A stretch of 64,000 nucleotides of DNA. It comes from Rhodococcus wratislaviensis. GTDB taxonomy: Bacteria > Actinomycetota > Actinomycetes > Mycobacteriales > Mycobacteriaceae. The stretch's first letter is position 1, and every line of letters starts with the position of its first letter. The stretch spans positions 186,001 through 250,000 of the forward strand of contig NZ_UAUI01000028.1 of NCBI RefSeq assembly GCF_900455735.1, written 5' to 3'. The notes beneath the pieces are model-generated. The model saw only the letters and a list, made by a program, of their open reading frames with translations, ran no database searches and was not told where the DNA came from. The position numbers were made by a program, and so were the translations under genes. Below, piece after piece: positions 31,423 to 40,845 of this stretch.

Positions 31423-32757
31423 TTATCCGTCCGCGCAGGCGGACAGGGTGATCAGCTGCGGAGTAGGTGCGGAGCAGCACCCGCCCTCGGCGGTCGCGGG
31501 CTCGGGGTCGTCGAACACCCCGGCGCCGCCGCAGACTCCGGTCTCCGGCAGGGTGAGCTCCACCCGGGCGGCGGCGTCGGGGTCGCCGGCCAGGGCGGCG
31601 GCGATGGAGCGGACCTGCTCGTACCCGGTCATCGCCAGGAATGTCGGGGCGCGGCCGTAGCTTTTCATCCCGACCAGGAACACATTCGGCTCCGGATGCG
31701 ACAGTTCGGCGACCCCGTGTGGGTAGACGGTGCCGCAGGAATGCACGTTCGGATCGATCAGCGGCGCCAACTCCACCGGCGCCTGCAGCACCGGATCCAG
31801 GCCCAGGCGAATCTCCGAGAGCCAGGACAAATCGGGCCGGAACCCGGTAAGCGCCACCACCCGATCGACGTCCTCGATCCGGGCTCCGGTGTCGGACACC
31901 AACACCACCCGCTCACCGTGGGACTCGATGGCTGCGGTGCGGAATCCGGGGACCACCTGCAACAGCCCGTCGTCGACCGCCGCCTTGGCGCGCAATCCGA
32001 GGGCGCCGCGGGCGGGCAGCTGATCGTCCTCGCCGCCGCCGAAGGTGGAGCCGGCGTCGCCGCGGCGCAGCACCCAGCTGATCCGGGTACCCGGCGCCTG
32101 CTTCTCCAGATCGGCCAACGCGACGATGGCGGTCAGCGCCGAGTGCCCGCTGCCGGCGATCACGATGTGCTTGCCCGCGTACCGGGCCCGCACCTCGGGG
32201 TCGTCGATGTTCGGCACCCGGTACTCGATCCGGTCGGCCGCGGACTTCTCGCCGAGTGCGGGCAGGCCTTCGCCGCCGAGGGGGTTGGGGGTGGTCCAGG
32301 TGCCGGAGGCGTCGATGACGGCCTGCGCGAGGATGCGGTCCGCGGTGCCGTCGGCGCGGCGCAGGTGCACCGAGAGCGGTTCGGTGTCGCGGTCGGCGTC
32401 GACGACCCGGTCCCGGCCGCGGCGGGCCACGCCGACCACCTCGGTGCCCAGCTGCACGATGTCGCCGAGGGCGGCGGCCAGCGGCGAAAGGTAGTCGCGG
32501 GTCCAGTCCTGGCCGGTCGGGTACGCCTCGTCGTCCGGGGCCACCCAGCCGGTGGCGTCGAGCAGGCGGCGGGCGGCGGGGTCGATCAGCTCACCCCAAC
32601 GGGAGAACAGCCGCACGTGGTTCCACTCGGAGATCGCCGCACCGGCCACCGGGCCGCGTTCGAAGACCAGCGGGGTCAGGCCGCGCTCACGCAATTGTGC
32701 CGCGGCTGCGAGGCCGATCGGGCCGGCGCCTACGACGACTACGGGCAAGGTGTTCAT
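31423..32757 (-). CDS. FAD/NAD(P)-binding flavoprotein (putative monooxygenase) of the ArsR-controlled operon
   Basis: A 444-residue two-dinucleotide-binding flavoprotein. FAD motif VVVGAGPIGLAAAAQLRERG is at residues about 6-25, the second Rossmann motif VIAGSGHSALTAIVALADLE at about 195-215, and VDRVVALTGFRPDLSWLSE near 300. The C-terminus carries CGGAG and GGCCSAPTP, a vicinal cysteine pair unusual for the fold and suggestive of metalloid contact. AAAGGATT precedes the ATG at 32757; longer in-frame extensions run through the divergent operators and are rejected. It is the first gene of an operon with the MFS exporter, divergent from the ArsR-GNAT gene. Flavoproteins of this kind in ars loci (ArsO/ArsH-like) are of uncertain substrate. 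Confidence 0.85.
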   Translation of the reverse strand: MNTLPVVVVGAGPIGLAAAAQLRERGLTPLVFERGPVAGAAISEWNHVRLFSRWGELIDPAARRLLDATGWVAPDDEAYPTGQDWTRDYLSPLAAALGDIVQLGTEVVGVARRGRDRVVDADRDTEPLSVHLRRADGTADRILAQAVIDASGTWTTPNPLGGEGLPALGEKSAADRIEYRVPNIDDPEVRARYAGKHIVIAGSGHSALTAIVALADLEKQAPGTRISWVLRRGDAGSTFGGGEDDQLPARGALGLRAKAAVDDGLLQVVPGFRTAAIESHGERVVLVSDTGARIEDVDRVVALTGFRPDLSWLSEIRLGLDPVLQAPVELAPLIDPNVHSCGTVYPHGVAELSHPEPNVFLVGMKSYGRAPTFLAMTGYEQVRSIAAALAGDPDAAARVELTLPETGVCGGAGVFDDPEPATAEGGCCSAPTPQLITLSACADG

Positions 32758-32772
32758 CTGGATAATCCTTTC

Positions 32773-32848
32773 ATCGACGTTCATCGATCCTCTAACGTCG
32801 GAGAGTATCGATGAGCGTCGATTAATGCAACCATCGATGGATGTCGAT
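32773..32848. promoter_or_regulatory. Three operator-like 16-bp repeats in a divergent promoter
   Basis: Sites at 32807-32822 and 32833-32848 read ATCGATGAGCGTCGAT and ATCGATGGATGTCGAT. The site at 32773-32788 is the same motif inverted (ATCGATGAACGTCGAT on the minus strand). The consensus is ATCGATGNNYGTCGAT, imperfect dyads suited to a dimeric winged-helix regulator. They lie between the flavoprotein-MFS operon and the ArsR-GNAT gene, so the regulator probably represses both directions. The third copy overlaps two possible upstream starts of the regulator gene. Confidence 0.8.
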
Positions 32849-32860
32849 ATAGTGAAGGGC

Positions 32861-33736
32861 ATGACTTCCCTGGACATGCCGGCCGTCCGCACCCCCGGCA
32901 CCGCGCAGGTGGATGCGTTGGCGCCGGAGGACGCGGTCACCTACGCCGGCTGGTTCGCCTGCCTGGCCGATCCCACCCGGGTGCGGTTGCTGCATCAGGT
33001 CGCCTCCCGCCCGGCTGGGATCACCGTGGGTGAGCTGGCCGAGGCCCTGGGCATCGGTCAGCCCACCATTTCGCACCACGTGCGCAAGCTTGCCGACGTC
33101 GGGTTCGTCTCCGTCCACAAGGACCGCACCAGCACCGTCGTCACGGTCAACCCCTCCTGCTGCACCGGACTCCCGCACGCCGCCGACGCGGTCATGGGCG
33201 TGCTGACCCCGCGGCCGTGCTGCCCGGACGACCTCCCCGACGACGTGACCGTGCGCCCCATGACGGAACAGGACTGGGACGACGTCCGCCGCATCTACGG
33301 TGAGGGCATCGCCACTCGCACCGCCACCTTCACCACCGAGGTCCCTACCCGGGAAACCCTGGACGCCCAATGGCTGCCCGGGCATCGGTGGGTCGCCGAG
33401 ATCGACGGCGTCGTGGTCGGCTGGGCCGCACTGGGTCCGACCTCCGGGCGGGACTGCTATCGAGGCGTAGCCGAGAACTCCGTCTACGTCGCCGTCGGGA
33501 TGCGCGGGCGCGGCGTCGGCAAGGCCCTGCTGCGCACCCAGGTCATCGCCGCCGACGAAGCCGGGATATGGACCTTGCAGACCTCGATCTTTCCGGAGAA
33601 CCGGGCCAGCATCGCCCTGCATCACTCCGCCGGATTCCGCACCATCGGCGTCCGCGAACGCATCGCGCGACTCGACGGCATCTGGCGCGACACCGTCTTC
33701 CTCGAACGCCGCTCAGCCGCCGCGGACCAGCCATGA
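32861..33736 (+). CDS. ArsR-family regulator fused to GNAT (ArsN/phosphinothricin-type) acetyltransferase
   Basis: A 291-residue fusion. Residues about 25-105 form an ArsR/SmtB winged helix (WFACLADPTRVRLLHQVASR; VGELAEALGIGQPTISHHVR), followed by cysteine pairs NPSCCTGLPHA and PRPCCPDD that could bind trivalent As or Sb. Residues about 125-285 are a GNAT domain of the phosphinothricin-acetyltransferase/ArsN1 type (RTATFTTEVPTRETLDAQWL; GRGVGKALLRTQV acetyl-CoA loop; FPENRASIALHHSAGF). Thus one polypeptide may sense the toxin, release the operators and acetylate an amino-acid analogue. The ATG at 32861 is chosen; GTG 32852 and ATGs 32837 and 32825 are in frame, the latter two over the operator. 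Its TGA overlaps the ATG of the DinB-like gene. Confidence 0.88.
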   Translation: MTSLDMPAVRTPGTAQVDALAPEDAVTYAGWFACLADPTRVRLLHQVASRPAGITVGELAEALGIGQPTISHHVRKLADVGFVSVHKDRTSTVVTVNPSCCTGLPHAADAVMGVLTPRPCCPDDLPDDVTVRPMTEQDWDDVRRIYGEGIATRTATFTTEVPTRETLDAQWLPGHRWVAEIDGVVVGWAALGPTSGRDCYRGVAENSVYVAVGMRGRGVGKALLRTQVIAADEAGIWTLQTSIFPENRASIALHHSAGFRTIGVRERIARLDGIWRDTVFLERRSAAADQP

Positions 33737-34266
33737 CCGAACCTCCACGACCGGTGGATCGAGCAGCGATCGCCGCGGATCTCGAGCGCGCCAGGGTCCT
33801 CCTGCACGAGCTCGTCGACGGCGCGAGCGGCGACAAGCTCGATCGACGCTCGTCCGGTACCCGATGGACGAACGCGCAACTGCTGTTCCACATGGTGTTC
33901 GGCTACATGGTGGTTCGCCGCCTACTGGTGCTGGTCCGGGCGTTCTCCCGGCTACCTGACCGGGCCGGCCGAGGATTCGCCCGCGTCCTGGACGCCACGA
34001 CACCGGCGTTCCACCAGATCAACTACCTCGGCTCGTGCGCGGCGGCCACCGTCTTCGACCACCGCCGGATGGGCCGGAAGTGCGACCGCGTCATCGCCAC
34101 GCTGCAACGCTCCCTGGCCGACGAATCAGAAGCAAACCTGCGGCGCAGCATGGCCTTTCCGGTGCGGTGGGACCCGTTCTTCACCGAGACCATGACCCTC
34201 GAGCAGGTCTACCGGTACCCGGGCAAGCACTTCGACTTCCACCGCGCCCAGCTCACACTCGGCTGA
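33733..34266 (+). CDS. DinB-like superfamily protein
   Basis: A 177-residue protein with the four-helix DinB/YfiT-like pattern: ERARVLLHELVDGASGDKLD, the metal-site-type RWTNAQLLFHMVFGYMVVRR, a central helix around NYLGSCAAATVFDHRRMGRK, and HFDFHRAQLTLG at the end. The HxxxH-like spacing of His residues suggests a bound metal. Actinobacterial homologues are often thiol (mycothiol)-dependent transferases, which would suit detoxification; this is inference. It overlaps the fusion regulator gene by 4 bp (ATGA) and is surely co-translated with it, so it belongs to the same response. Confidence 0.8.
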   Translation: MTEPPRPVDRAAIAADLERARVLLHELVDGASGDKLDRRSSGTRWTNAQLLFHMVFGYMVVRRLLVLVRAFSRLPDRAGRGFARVLDATTPAFHQINYLGSCAAATVFDHRRMGRKCDRVIATLQRSLADESEANLRRSMAFPVRWDPFFTETMTLEQVYRYPGKHFDFHRAQLTLG

Positions 34267-34368
34267 ACGCATTCCGCCGAAATCAGCTCGCGTGCGTCCT
34301 TCCGAACCGGCCGTCGTCTATTGATGTGCCGACATCCCGGCACCCGGCATCGAGGACGAGGACACGAC

Positions 34369-35211
34369 ATGACCACCATTCCCACCGATAGAGACACCGA
34401 CCGCGCGCTCAAGGCCAAACACCGAGCGTTGTGGGCCTCCGGCGACTACCCGACCGTCGCCGCCGAGCTGATCCCGGCCCTCGGCGAGGTACTCGTGGAG
34501 GCAGCCGACATCCGCGCCGGCCAGCGGGTGCTCGACGTGGCCGCCGGCAGCGGCAACGCCGCGATCCCGGCTGCCGCGCGCGGCGCCACCGTCGTCGCGT
34601 CGGACCTGACGCCGGAACTGTTCGTCGCCGGGCGAGCGATCGCCGCCCAGCGCGGCGTCGAACTGGACTGGGTCGAAGCCGACGCGGAGGCGTTGGCGTT
34701 CGACGACGACAGCTTCGACGCCGTCATCTCGGTCGTCGGGGCAATGTTCGCGCCGCACCATCGGCAGACCGCCGACGAGATGCTGCGAGTCTGCCGGCCC
34801 GGCGGCACCATCGCGATGATCAACTGGACACCGCAGGGCCTGATCGGCAACCTGTTCAAGACCATGGGACCCTACGCACCGCCCCCGCCGCGCGGTGCGA
34901 CCCCGCCGCCGTTGTGGGGCGACGAGCAACACGTCCGCGACCTGTTCGGCGACAGGGTGACTGCGCTCGACGCGCACCGCCAGTCGCTCGTGATCGACCG
35001 CTTCGCAGACCCGACGGAGTTCCGGGAGTTCTGGAAACGCAACTATGGCCCGACGATCGCCGTGTACCGCCACAATGCCGCGGACCCGGATCGGATCGCG
35101 AACCTCGAGCGGGATTTCCTGCAGTTTCTCACCGCATGGAATCGGGCCGATGCGCCTGGCCGGACACTCTACGAGGCCGAGTACCTGCTCGTCACTGCAC
35201 GCAAGAGGTAG
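34369..35211 (+). CDS. Class I SAM-dependent methyltransferase
   Basis: A 280-residue methyltransferase. Motif I VLDVAAGSGNAAIPAAARG is near residue 56, VVASDLTPELFVAGRAIA near 77, DWVEADAEALAFDDDSFDAV near 103 and RVCRPGGTIAMINWTPQGLI near 140. It resembles UbiE/SmtA-like enzymes acting on small molecules. The conserved cysteines of ArsM arsenite methyltransferases are not present, so arsenic methylation is unlikely. The ATG at 34369 follows GAGGACGAGGAC. It lies 102 bp after the DinB-like gene and may be part of that unit. Confidence 0.85.
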   Translation: MTTIPTDRDTDRALKAKHRALWASGDYPTVAAELIPALGEVLVEAADIRAGQRVLDVAAGSGNAAIPAAARGATVVASDLTPELFVAGRAIAAQRGVELDWVEADAEALAFDDDSFDAVISVVGAMFAPHHRQTADEMLRVCRPGGTIAMINWTPQGLIGNLFKTMGPYAPPPPRGATPPPLWGDEQHVRDLFGDRVTALDAHRQSLVIDRFADPTEFREFWKRNYGPTIAVYRHNAADPDRIANLERDFLQFLTAWNRADAPGRTLYEAEYLLVTARKR

Positions 35212-35276
35212 CCCGCATCGGCCCTCGGTCACCGGCAGCGCATCCCAGGATCGCGCTCGTCGACACCCCCCCACCG

Positions 35277-35397
35277 GGCACACCTCGCCGAGGGCCTTGA
35301 ACATGCGGGCCAGATCTCCGGCCCAGTCCTCGGGCGGCCGGCAGCACGATACACGCGCACACGCGTCGGCGAGTTTGATGTCGAGAAGCGATCCCTA
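35277..35397 (-). pseudogene. ArsR-family regulator remnant
   Basis: One minus-strand frame from about 35397 reads LLDIKLADACARVSCCRPPE then DWAGDLARMFKALGE, the N-terminal helices of an ArsR/SmtB protein with a CC pair before the first helix. After GE, where DPTRVRLL should follow, the sequence is unrelated. Only about 35 residues remain. It suggests a second metalloid regulator was present and lost. Confidence 0.45.
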
Positions 35398-35493
35398 TCG
35401 GACGCCGCTCTGAACTGCACATTCTGCTGAGTAAAAGGCACTCGCTCAACGCCTGTACGACGCAGGTGAACACACCTCGCGCAGATCGCCGAC

Positions 35494-35925
35494 ATGCTGA
35501 AAGTGCCGCGCACCACGGTCTATGGGCTTCTGCACAAGCGCGTGGACATCGCGCCGGTCACGCAGGAGATCCTGGTCGCCGATCCACGTGCACCTGTACC
35601 CACTTCTCGCACGTGCCCGACCTGCGGACACGAGCCCACTACTCGCGCCGAGGCAGCACACCAACGCGCTGACCTCGCGGTGATCTGGCTCCACCCCGAT
35701 CCCGATCACCGCGGAACGCTGATCGGTCGACAGCAATGCCGCCACTGCGAACCCGGGCAACCAGCGTTCGACCTCGGCTGCAGTGTCTGCGGCGACGGGC
35801 CCATCCACGCCGACTACTTCGCCGAACTCGCCGAGGACGGCGATCTGGCCAAGCCGGTTCAACGATGGCTCACCACAGCCGGATGGACAATCACCCCAGA
35901 TCTTCTATGCCCAGACCATGCATGA
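35494..35925 (+). CDS. Zinc-ribbon protein with resolvase-type HTH, probably broken at its 5' end
   Basis: From the ATG at 35494 the 143 residues begin MLKVPRTTVYGLLHKR, the second half of a resolvase/invertase helix-turn-helix. They continue with CxxC pairs (CPTCGHEP; QQCRHCEP; CSVCGDG; a final CPDH) that look zinc-binding. Upstream, 35438-35475 reads ALAQRLYDAGEHT in another frame, the first half of the same HTH; one missing base near 35475 separates them. The gene is therefore likely frameshifted and its true start lost. Site-specific recombinase or plasmid-type regulator are both possible. It marks the right edge of the mosaic region. Confidence 0.5.
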   Translation: MLKVPRTTVYGLLHKRVDIAPVTQEILVADPRAPVPTSRTCPTCGHEPTTRAEAAHQRADLAVIWLHPDPDHRGTLIGRQQCRHCEPGQPAFDLGCSVCGDGPIHADYFAELAEDGDLAKPVQRWLTTAGWTITPDLLCPDHA

Positions 35926-36013
35926 GACGCCGTGGGGTCACGACGCCGCGGACAGAACGGATATCCATTCACGGGGAGAGGGGTTCACCCGACGCACACG
36001 ACCGAGGAGCGCC

Positions 36014-36469
36014 ATGCCTGTGGGAAATCTGGTTGTCCGTTCGGCGGTGGCGGGTTCGCTCGCCGCCGCCGCACTGTTCGGTGCACCGGCGGCCGCCGGG
36101 GCGGAGACGGCGACGCTGACCCCCACCTACACGATCGGGCACGGGCTGAACCCCGGCGACATCAGCGTGTGCGGAGGGCGGATCGACGCCCGGGCGTCGT
36201 CCGATTACCCGGCGCCGTACGGGCCGAACTACGTGCTGTTGACGACGTACTTCGCGGGCCCCTCCCGGGTCTGCCTGGTCGACGGAACCCTGCATTGGCG
36301 CAACCTCGACACCGGCGCCTCCGGAACGAAGCAGTGGGTGTTGAGCGGATGGGACGGTCCGGGCGCGCCGACAGCCGTGTACTTCGATCCGGGGGCCGGA
36401 AGGGTCAGCGTCGAGATCACCACGAGCACCCCGAACATTCCGGGCGGGGGCGAGTTCACGGCGTCCTGA
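36014..36469 (+). CDS. Small secreted protein with WRNL-TG motif
   Basis: A 151-residue exported protein. Sec signal of about 30 residues (VVRSAVAGSLAAAALFGAPA, cleavage after AGA), then a mature part with two cysteines (ISVCGG; SRVCLV) and the motif LHWRNLDTGASGT near residue 97. It ends GGGEFTAS. GAGGAGC precedes the ATG at 36014. It is a relative of the secreted protein at 23368, sharing WRNL.TG.(A)GT; both have a cysteine about 6 residues before this motif. The function is unknown; it is probably a cell-envelope or extracellular protein. It is convergent with the AHSA1-type gene. Confidence 0.8.
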   Translation: MPVGNLVVRSAVAGSLAAAALFGAPAAAGAETATLTPTYTIGHGLNPGDISVCGGRIDARASSDYPAPYGPNYVLLTTYFAGPSRVCLVDGTLHWRNLDTGASGTKQWVLSGWDGPGAPTAVYFDPGAGRVSVEITTSTPNIPGGGEFTAS

Positions 36470-36485
36470 ACGGGGTGCGACGGGT

Positions 36486-37202
36486 TCAGGCGAAGACGTT
36501 GTCCAGCCAGGACTTCCACGCGTCCTGCGACTTCTCCTGGTCGACGCCGGCAGCGAACAGGTGGTGCGCCGCGTCGACCGTACCGCCGAACGCGTTGCGG
36601 CCGTAGAACCGGTACAGCGCATCGTCGGTCCGGATGCCGATGAAGTGCGGCGTCAGGTAGTCGACGACGCCGTCGACCGTGCCGAAACCTGGGACGTCGA
36701 CGGACACTGTGTCGTCGGTCGCGGAGGTGTCGGTCAGGCCGAGCGCGCCGCGGAGGGCGGCCATTGCGCCGGGACCGGTGGAGGCCTCCGGACCGCCGGT
36801 TGTGATGTAGGTGGCCGCGCGGCCGGCGAAGTACTGGACGTACTGGCCGAGGCTGTGGAGGTAGAACGTGGTGTGCTTGTCGGCGCCGTCGTACTGCGCG
36901 TCCCAATCGTCCGTGAAGATGCCGCTGTGGACGTAGCGCAGCGCCGCGGTGCCGCCGTCGCGGGCCTCGATGAGGTATTCGAGGGCGTTGAACCAGCCGT
37001 CGGGGCCTTCCTGGCGCACGGCGAACTTCTGCGGCGGCTCCCACGCGACGACGGTCGGGTCGTCGGGTCCCTCGCTGCCGACGCCGGGATCGAGTTCGGA
37101 GGGAAACATCCACCCGCCGGTGCCGCTGGTGACGGCGGCGAACACGTCTTCCGGGGTGGCGTTCAGGACGACCTCGCGGCGAATCTCGAAGTTCTCGGAC
37201 AT
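36486..37202 (-). CDS. SRPBCC/AHSA1-type protein
   Basis: A 238-residue protein whose first 150 residues follow the AHSA1/START-like fold (FEIRREVVLNATPEDVFAAV; GGWMFPSELDPG; PDGWFNALEYLIEARDGGTA). The rest is a second, weaker hydrophobic domain. AHSA1-type proteins bind hydrophobic ligands. It starts 2 bp after the ArsR-type regulator gene on the same strand, the classical regulator-AHSA1 pair. Hence its expression should respond to whatever that regulator senses. The ligand is unknown. Confidence 0.85.
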   Translation of the reverse strand: MSENFEIRREVVLNATPEDVFAAVTSGTGGWMFPSELDPGVGSEGPDDPTVVAWEPPQKFAVRQEGPDGWFNALEYLIEARDGGTAALRYVHSGIFTDDWDAQYDGADKHTTFYLHSLGQYVQYFAGRAATYITTGGPEASTGPGAMAALRGALGLTDTSATDDTVSVDVPGFGTVDGVVDYLTPHFIGIRTDDALYRFYGRNAFGGTVDAAHHLFAAGVDQEKSQDAWKSWLDNVFA

Positions 37203-37204
37203 GG

Positions 37205-37831
37205 CTAGCTCTCCTCGTGACGGTTGTCGGGTGACTTCGCTTGCTCGGACGGTGTTTTCAGGCTGGGGTGCAGTGCGACGACGAGGCGGTGCCTGCGCCC
37301 GTTCGGGGCGTTCTCGTCGTGGTATCGGGCCACCAGATGCTTCACCGACTCGCCGAGTTCGTCGGCGAAGGCGGACCGGTCGGCCGCGGACGCGAACCGG
37401 ACCTCGCTGTCGATCGCGTAGGTGGCCAGTGGCTGACGCGCCGCGGTAGCGCCGGCGATCAACTCGCCGACCTCACGCACCAGTCGCGCCGCCAGTGCGA
37501 CCAGCCAGCGGGCCGACAGTTGGTCCGGTGACCGGTCGGGATCGGGTGCGAGGGCGGCGAACGCGGCGGGGGAGATGACGTAGGACGCCGCGGTGGCCTG
37601 GAACACCCGCTCGGTGACGTTGCCCTTCTTGCGTTCCTCGACGAGTTCGACGAGGCCGTGCTCCTCGAGTGCGCGTAGGTGGTAGTTGGCCTTCTGCCGC
37701 GTCAGTCCGACCGCCGCGGCGATGGAACTCGCCGAACCGGGTTCGGCGAGCGCCGCGAGCAACCGCGCCCGGACCGGGTCCAGGGAGATCTCCGCGGCGG
37801 CCGCTTGGTCGATCACTGCTACGTCCAACAT
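37205..37831 (-). CDS. ArsR-family winged-helix regulator
   Basis: A 208-residue regulator with the DNA-binding winged helix at about residues 15-85 (LDPVRARLLAALAEPGSASS; VGLTRQKANYHLRALEEHGL; VELVEERKKGNVTERVF) and a longer C-terminal domain, which distinguishes it from short metal sensors. No CxxC is seen, so it probably senses an organic ligand. Its ATG is 6 nt behind a promoter-like element and has no ribosome site, suggesting leaderless translation. A perfect palindrome lies just upstream. It is first of a two-gene operon with the AHSA1-type gene (2-bp gap). Confidence 0.88.
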   Translation of the reverse strand: MLDVAVIDQAAAAEISLDPVRARLLAALAEPGSASSIAAAVGLTRQKANYHLRALEEHGLVELVEERKKGNVTERVFQATAASYVISPAAFAALAPDPDRSPDQLSARWLVALAARLVREVGELIAGATAARQPLATYAIDSEVRFASAADRSAFADELGESVKHLVARYHDENAPNGRRHRLVVALHPSLKTPSEQAKSPDNRHEES

Positions 37832-37837
37832 GCGTCA

Positions 37838-37882
37838 ACTGTCACACCGACAGCAATTTCTGTCAAGACAATATTTATTGTC
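37838..37882 (-). promoter_or_regulatory. Promoter and operator palindrome of the ArsR-AHSA1 operon
   Basis: On the minus strand, TTGACA (37861-37866) and a weak -10 GACAGT (37838-37843) are 17 bp apart, the latter 6 nt from the regulator ATG. Directly upstream lies the perfect palindrome GACAATATTTATTGTC (37867-37882, GACAATA with a 2-nt centre), AT-rich against a GC-rich background. It is a natural autorepression site for the regulator. Confidence 0.65.
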
Positions 37883-37895
37883 GGTGGTCGAGTGG

Positions 37896-38822
37896 TCAGC
37901 GCAGCGCGGGCGGGTTGTTCAGATCGCGGGCGGAATAGGTGTCGCAGGCCTGGACCTGGCCCGTCCGGTAACCGGTCGCGAACCACTTCTGGCGCTGCTC
38001 CGAGGAGCCGTGCGTCCAGCCCTCCGGATTCACCCGGGCGCCCGCGGATTGCTGGATCCGGTCGTCACCGACCGACGAGGCGGCGGAGAGAGCGTCGTCG
38101 ATGTCGGTGTCGGTGAGCGTGTTCAGGAACGGCGGTCCGCCGTCGGGTCCGGGGAGAGTGTCGGCGTAGTGGGCCCACACGCCCGCGTAGCAGTCGGCCT
38201 GCAACTCGGTTCGCACCGCAGCCGAGTCGGCGCCCCGCGGGTCGGCCTGTGCCCGCCCGATGTCGCCGAGCTGGTTCTGGATGTGGTGGCCGAACTCGTG
38301 CGCCACGACGTACTCCTGCGCCAGCGGTCCGCCGCTGGACCCGAAGCGGTCGACGAGGAGCTGGAAGAAGCTGGTGTCGAAATACGCCGTCGAGTCCGCC
38401 GGGCAGTAGAACGGTCCGACTTCACTGGTGGCGTTGCCGCAGCCGGTATTGACGGAACCGGAGAACAGCACGACCTCTGGCGGCACGTACGCGGTGCCGG
38501 TCTGTTTCCCGAGTTCCTGCTGCCACACGGAGTCGAGACTGCCTGCGGTGAACACCACCCGGCAGTTCACGTCGCGGTTGGCGTCCGCGCCGGTCTCGCA
38601 TCCGGCGAGGCCCGCGCCGGAATTCTGGCCGGCGGAATCGGTGGTGCCGCTGAGGCCGCCGAGCAGCGAGCCGGGATCGCCACCGAGGAGCAGTGCGAGA
38701 ACCAGCACGATCAGACCGCCGGCGCCGCCGCCCATCGCGAACTTGCCGCCGAGGCCACCGCCGCCCCCGCCACCGACCGACACCCGGCCGGAGTCCATTC
38801 GGGCGCCCTCGTTGAAGGTCAT
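37896..38822 (-). CDS. Neutral zinc metallopeptidase (YpfJ/KPN_02809-like), membrane-anchored
   Basis: A 308-residue protein. A glycine-rich N-terminus (residues about 17-36) precedes one membrane helix (GGLIVLVLALLLGG) and the peptidase domain. The zinc motif HEFGHHIQNQLG (HExxH) is near residue 172, with FLNTLTDTDIDDALSAASSV near 235 and a distal YRTGQVQACDTY. Four cysteines are likely disulphide-forming outside the cell. Such proteins are conserved in many bacteria; the substrate is unknown. It is divergent from aspS (144 bp). Confidence 0.88.
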   Translation of the reverse strand: MTFNEGARMDSGRVSVGGGGGGGLGGKFAMGGGAGGLIVLVLALLLGGDPGSLLGGLSGTTDSAGQNSGAGLAGCETGADANRDVNCRVVFTAGSLDSVWQQELGKQTGTAYVPPEVVLFSGSVNTGCGNATSEVGPFYCPADSTAYFDTSFFQLLVDRFGSSGGPLAQEYVVAHEFGHHIQNQLGDIGRAQADPRGADSAAVRTELQADCYAGVWAHYADTLPGPDGGPPFLNTLTDTDIDDALSAASSVGDDRIQQSAGARVNPEGWTHGSSEQRQKWFATGYRTGQVQACDTYSARDLNNPPALR

Positions 38823-38966
38823 GTCGTCGTCGCTTTCTCGTCAGTTTTCCGGTGCGTGCCGATCGAGCCTCGCACGCGAAGCGGGTATGCGTTTCCGCTC
38901 ACGCACGGTGTCTCCGTAGGATCTCAGCCAACGAAGTAGCTTGCCCCATGTTTCGAAAGGAATCCC

Positions 38967-40775
<1,809 letters not shown>

Positions 40776-40845
40776 GCGGGTCCACCGGCGCGATCTGCCG
40801 GTGGGACCCGAATGACCGGACGACGCGGAACAGCCGGGGGACACG

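Noticed and set aside
29038-32814. A 1258-codon plus-strand ORF with Gly/Arg/His-rich repeats
   Set aside because: It is antisense to the ABC ATPase, MFS and flavoprotein genes, has no family pattern, and its internal repeat is the complement of the MFS duplication. A GC-rich shadow.
32552-32860. Upstream extension of the ArsR-GNAT ORF
   Set aside because: It runs through the divergent flavoprotein start and all three operator-like repeats.
34369-35211. The methyltransferase as an ArsM arsenite methyltransferase
   Set aside because: It lacks the conserved cysteine set needed for As(III) binding; general small-molecule methyltransferase motifs only.
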